A stretch of 64,000 bases of DNA from Metabacillus litoralis. Lineage in GTDB: Bacteria > Bacillota > Bacilli > Bacillales > Bacillaceae. Below are positions 61,966-64,000 of this stretch, one piece after another. The position numbers were made by a program, and so were the translations under genes. Location of the stretch: positions 869,001-933,000 of the forward strand of contig NZ_CP033043.1 in assembly GCF_003667825.1 (NCBI RefSeq), given 5' to 3'. The notes below the pieces were generated by a model that was not told the DNA's origin, did no database searches, and saw only the letters and a list, made by a program, of their open reading frames with translations. How positions within the stretch are numbered: position 1 is the stretch's first letter; each line of letters begins with the position of its first letter.

Positions 61966-62946
61966 ATGCAAAGGAAAATGATTCATATTGTGGGATTTGC
62001 CTTAATCTTAATTGTTAGCATCGGATTTTTACAAAATCCATTTACATCTTCATATGTTGATCAAATAAAGCATGCTAGTGTAACAGTGTCTAAACATCAA
62101 GACGATTTATATGAAGAAATTGCAGCAAAAGCACCGGAATACAATATTCCTGCTCAAAATGCGGAAGTACATAAAGTATGGAAGGCCACGCCTGGTTATA
62201 ATGGTTTAGAGGTGGATATAGATGAGTCCTACAAGAAGATGAAAGCAAAGGGAACCTTTGATGAAAGCCTTCTTGTATACCGACAAGTCAAGCCTTCTGT
62301 TCATTTAGAAGATTTACCTTCTGAGCCAATTTATCGTGGACATCCTGATAAACCGATGGTGTCATTCATTATTAACGTAGCATGGGGAAATGAGTACATA
62401 CCTGATATGCTTGAGACGCTTAATAAGTACCATGTAAAGGCCACCTTTTTTCTTGAAGGAAGATGGGTAAAAGAAAATCCGGATATGGCAATGATGATTG
62501 TAGATGCTGGCCATGAAATTGGAAATCATTCCTATTCACATCCAGATATGAGTCAATTATCCAGCGGTAATATAAGAGAACAACTTTCGAAGACAAACGA
62601 AGTGATAAAATCAGTAACTGATATTACTCCAACTTGGTTCGCTCCCCCAAGTGGTAGCTTTAAAAATGAGGTAGTAAAAATTGCGGATGAAATGAGCATG
62701 AAAACAGTTATGTGGAGCGTAGACACAATTGATTGGCAGCGTCCAGAACCACATGTGTTAGTTTCAAGAGTAATGAATAAAGTTCATAATGGGGCACTTA
62801 TTTTAATGCATCCTACTTCCTCTACATCTGAGAGCCTTGAAACGTTAATATTATCCATTAAACAAAAAGGATATTCCTTCGGATCAGTATCAATGCTTGT
62901 AAACGAAGAACGGTTATCAATAAAAGATGTAGATGAGGATAAATAA
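61966..62946 (+). CDS. ylxY: YlxY, divergent polysaccharide deacetylase-like protein
   Basis: It belongs to the NodB-fold carbohydrate esterases near sporulation and cell wall deacetylases; the role is not established. The 326-residue product has an N-terminal signal or anchor helix (about 6-22) and a NodB domain from about 130. The zinc His pair is present in NHSYSHP (His188, His192), with APPSGSF and a C-terminal ALILMHP. The usual TFDDG catalytic motif is replaced by INVAWGN (136-142), so the Asp residues are missing. The position after pnp fits ylxY. Confidence 0.92.
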   Translation: MQRKMIHIVGFALILIVSIGFLQNPFTSSYVDQIKHASVTVSKHQDDLYEEIAAKAPEYNIPAQNAEVHKVWKATPGYNGLEVDIDESYKKMKAKGTFDESLLVYRQVKPSVHLEDLPSEPIYRGHPDKPMVSFIINVAWGNEYIPDMLETLNKYHVKATFFLEGRWVKENPDMAMMIVDAGHEIGNHSYSHPDMSQLSSGNIREQLSKTNEVIKSVTDITPTWFAPPSGSFKNEVVKIADEMSMKTVMWSVDTIDWQRPEPHVLVSRVMNKVHNGALILMHPTSSTSESLETLILSIKQKGYSFGSVSMLVNEERLSIKDVDEDK

Positions 62947-62976
62947 GAAGAATGGCAACATGAAGGAGGAACTTTC

Positions 62977-64000
62977 TTGATCAAAAAATATACTTGTCAA
63001 AATGGAGTAAGAATTGTACTAGAAAATATCCCGACGGTTCGATCAGTTGCAATTGGTGTATGGATTGGAACAGGCTCACGTAATGAAGAGCCAAAAATTA
63101 ACGGAGTTTCTCATTTTTTAGAGCACATGTTTTTTAAAGGAACAAAAACAAGATCAGCTCGTGAAATCGCTGAATCATTCGATAGCATTGGTGGCCAAGT
63201 AAATGCATTTACTTCTAAAGAATATACTTGTTATTATGCAAAAGTTCTTGATGATCATGCTAACTATGCGCTTGATGTGCTAGCAGACATGTTTTTTAAC
63301 TCAACATTTGATGAGGAAGAGTTGAAAAAAGAAAAGAATGTTGTTTATGAAGAGATTAAAATGTACGATGATACACCTGATGATATTGTACATGATATTT
63401 TAAGTAAAGCTACTTATGGTGATCACCCACTAGGTTATCCTATTCTTGGAACTGAAGAAACTCTTGCATCTTTTAACGGTGATACATTAAGAGAGTATAT
63501 GAACAATCACTATACTCCTGAAAATGTTGTTGTTTCTGTTGCAGGGAATGTATCTGAAGGCTTTATTAAAGAAGTTGAGAAATTCTTTGGTTCTTATGAA
63601 ACAAATGCTCAAAAACACGAAATCGGAAAACCAACGTTCTTGGATCAAAAATTAGCCAAGCAAAAGGATACGGAACAAGCACATCTTTGTTTAGGCTATA
63701 ATGGTCTAGAAGTTGGTCATGATAATATTTACAGCTTAATTGTGTTAAATAATATATTAGGTGGAAGTATGAGCAGTCGCTTGTTCCAGGATGTACGTGA
63801 ACAAAAAGGACTTGCGTATTCTGTTTTCTCCTACCATTCTTCCTATGAAGATAATGGACTCCTTACAATTTATGGTGGGACAGGAAGGAATCAATTAAAT
63901 GTATTATTTGAAACAATTCAGGAGACATTATCAACTTTAAAAGCGGATGGAATTACTGCAAAAGAATTAGCAAACAGCAAGGAACAAATGAAAGGAAGTC
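62977..64000 (+). CDS. mlpA: Zinc peptidase MlpA (YmxG), 3' end missing
   Basis: This is an M16-family peptidase related to mitochondrial processing peptidase. Translation starts at the TTG at 62977 behind AAGGAGG (62963-62969) with IKKYTCQNGVRIVLENIP. The inverted zinc motif HFLEH is present in GVSHFLEHMFFKG, with the downstream Glu region KKEKNVVYEEIKMYDD. About 341 of some 410 residues are visible before the window ends. The family member in B. subtilis follows ylxY. Confidence 0.95.
   Translation, partial: MIKKYTCQNGVRIVLENIPTVRSVAIGVWIGTGSRNEEPKINGVSHFLEHMFFKGTKTRSAREIAESFDSIGGQVNAFTSKEYTCYYAKVLDDHANYALDVLADMFFNSTFDEEELKKEKNVVYEEIKMYDDTPDDIVHDILSKATYGDHPLGYPILGTEETLASFNGDTLREYMNNHYTPENVVVSVAGNVSEGFIKEVEKFFGSYETNAQKHEIGKPTFLDQKLAKQKDTEQAHLCLGYNGLEVGHDNIYSLIVLNNILGGSMSSRLFQDVREQKGLAYSVFSYHSSYEDNGLLTIYGGTGRNQLNVLFETIQETLSTLKADGITAKELANSKEQMKGS

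Overview
The window is AT-rich chromosomal DNA from a motile, low-GC Gram-positive rod of the family Bacillaceae (Bacillus in the broad sense). The evidence is gene order and protein similarity recalled from Bacillus subtilis: dprA-topA-trmFO-xerC-hslVU-codY, then the complete fla/che operon from flgB to sigD and swrB, then rpsB-tsf-pyrH-frr-uppS-cdsA-dxr-rasP-proS-polC-rimP-nusA-rnpM-ylxQ-infB-ylxP-rbfA-truB-ribF-rpsO-pnp-ylxY-mlpA. All recognised genes lie on the + strand. The first gene (dprA) and last gene (mlpA) are cut by the window edges. It is not B. subtilis itself: the hook protein is much longer, FliY has a long Gln/Pro linker, an extra small gene sits between sigD and swrB, and the intergenic repeats differ.

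Region 1 (1-8253): DNA uptake and topology (dprA, topA), tRNA methylation (trmFO), chromosome dimer resolution (xerC), the HslVU protease and the global repressor CodY, closed by a strong terminator.

Region 2 (8254-37343): a regulatory gap with a 21-bp tandem repeat and a candidate SigA promoter, followed by about 33 tightly packed flagellar and chemotaxis genes. They encode rod and hook-basal body (flgB, flgC, fliE, fliF), switch and export ATPase (fliG-fliJ), hook assembly (ylxF, fliK, flgD, flgE), torque and switch (swrD, fliL, fliM, fliY, cheY), export gate (fliZ, fliP, fliQ, fliR, flhB, flhA), number and placement control (flhF, flhG), signalling (cheB, cheA, cheW, cheC, cheD), the late sigma factor (sigD), an unrecognised 100-residue gene and swrB. 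Many genes overlap or abut, and several start with TTG or GTG, which suggests translational coupling.

Region 3 (37344-51519): translation (rpsB, tsf, frr, proS), nucleotide, lipid and isoprenoid synthesis (pyrH, uppS, cdsA, dxr), intramembrane proteolysis (rasP) and replication (polC). It is divided by several intrinsic terminators and carries one copy of a hairpin repeat upstream of uppS and a nested palindrome upstream of polC.

Region 4 (51520-64000): a 397-nt spacer with two hairpins and a decayed second copy of the same repeat, then the rimP-nusA-infB ribosome and transcription cluster, truB, ribF, rpsO with a probable S15-binding leader, pnp, the divergent deacetylase ylxY and the start of the mlpA peptidase.

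The content is mostly core genome. I see no prophage, transposase, CRISPR array, rRNA or tRNA gene. The most interesting local signals are a roughly 210-residue insertion in the hook protein, a hairpin that appears to bridge a distant Shine-Dalgarno sequence to the swrD start codon, the tandem repeat in the fla/che control region, the dispersed hairpin elements and the repeated, structured rpsB leader.
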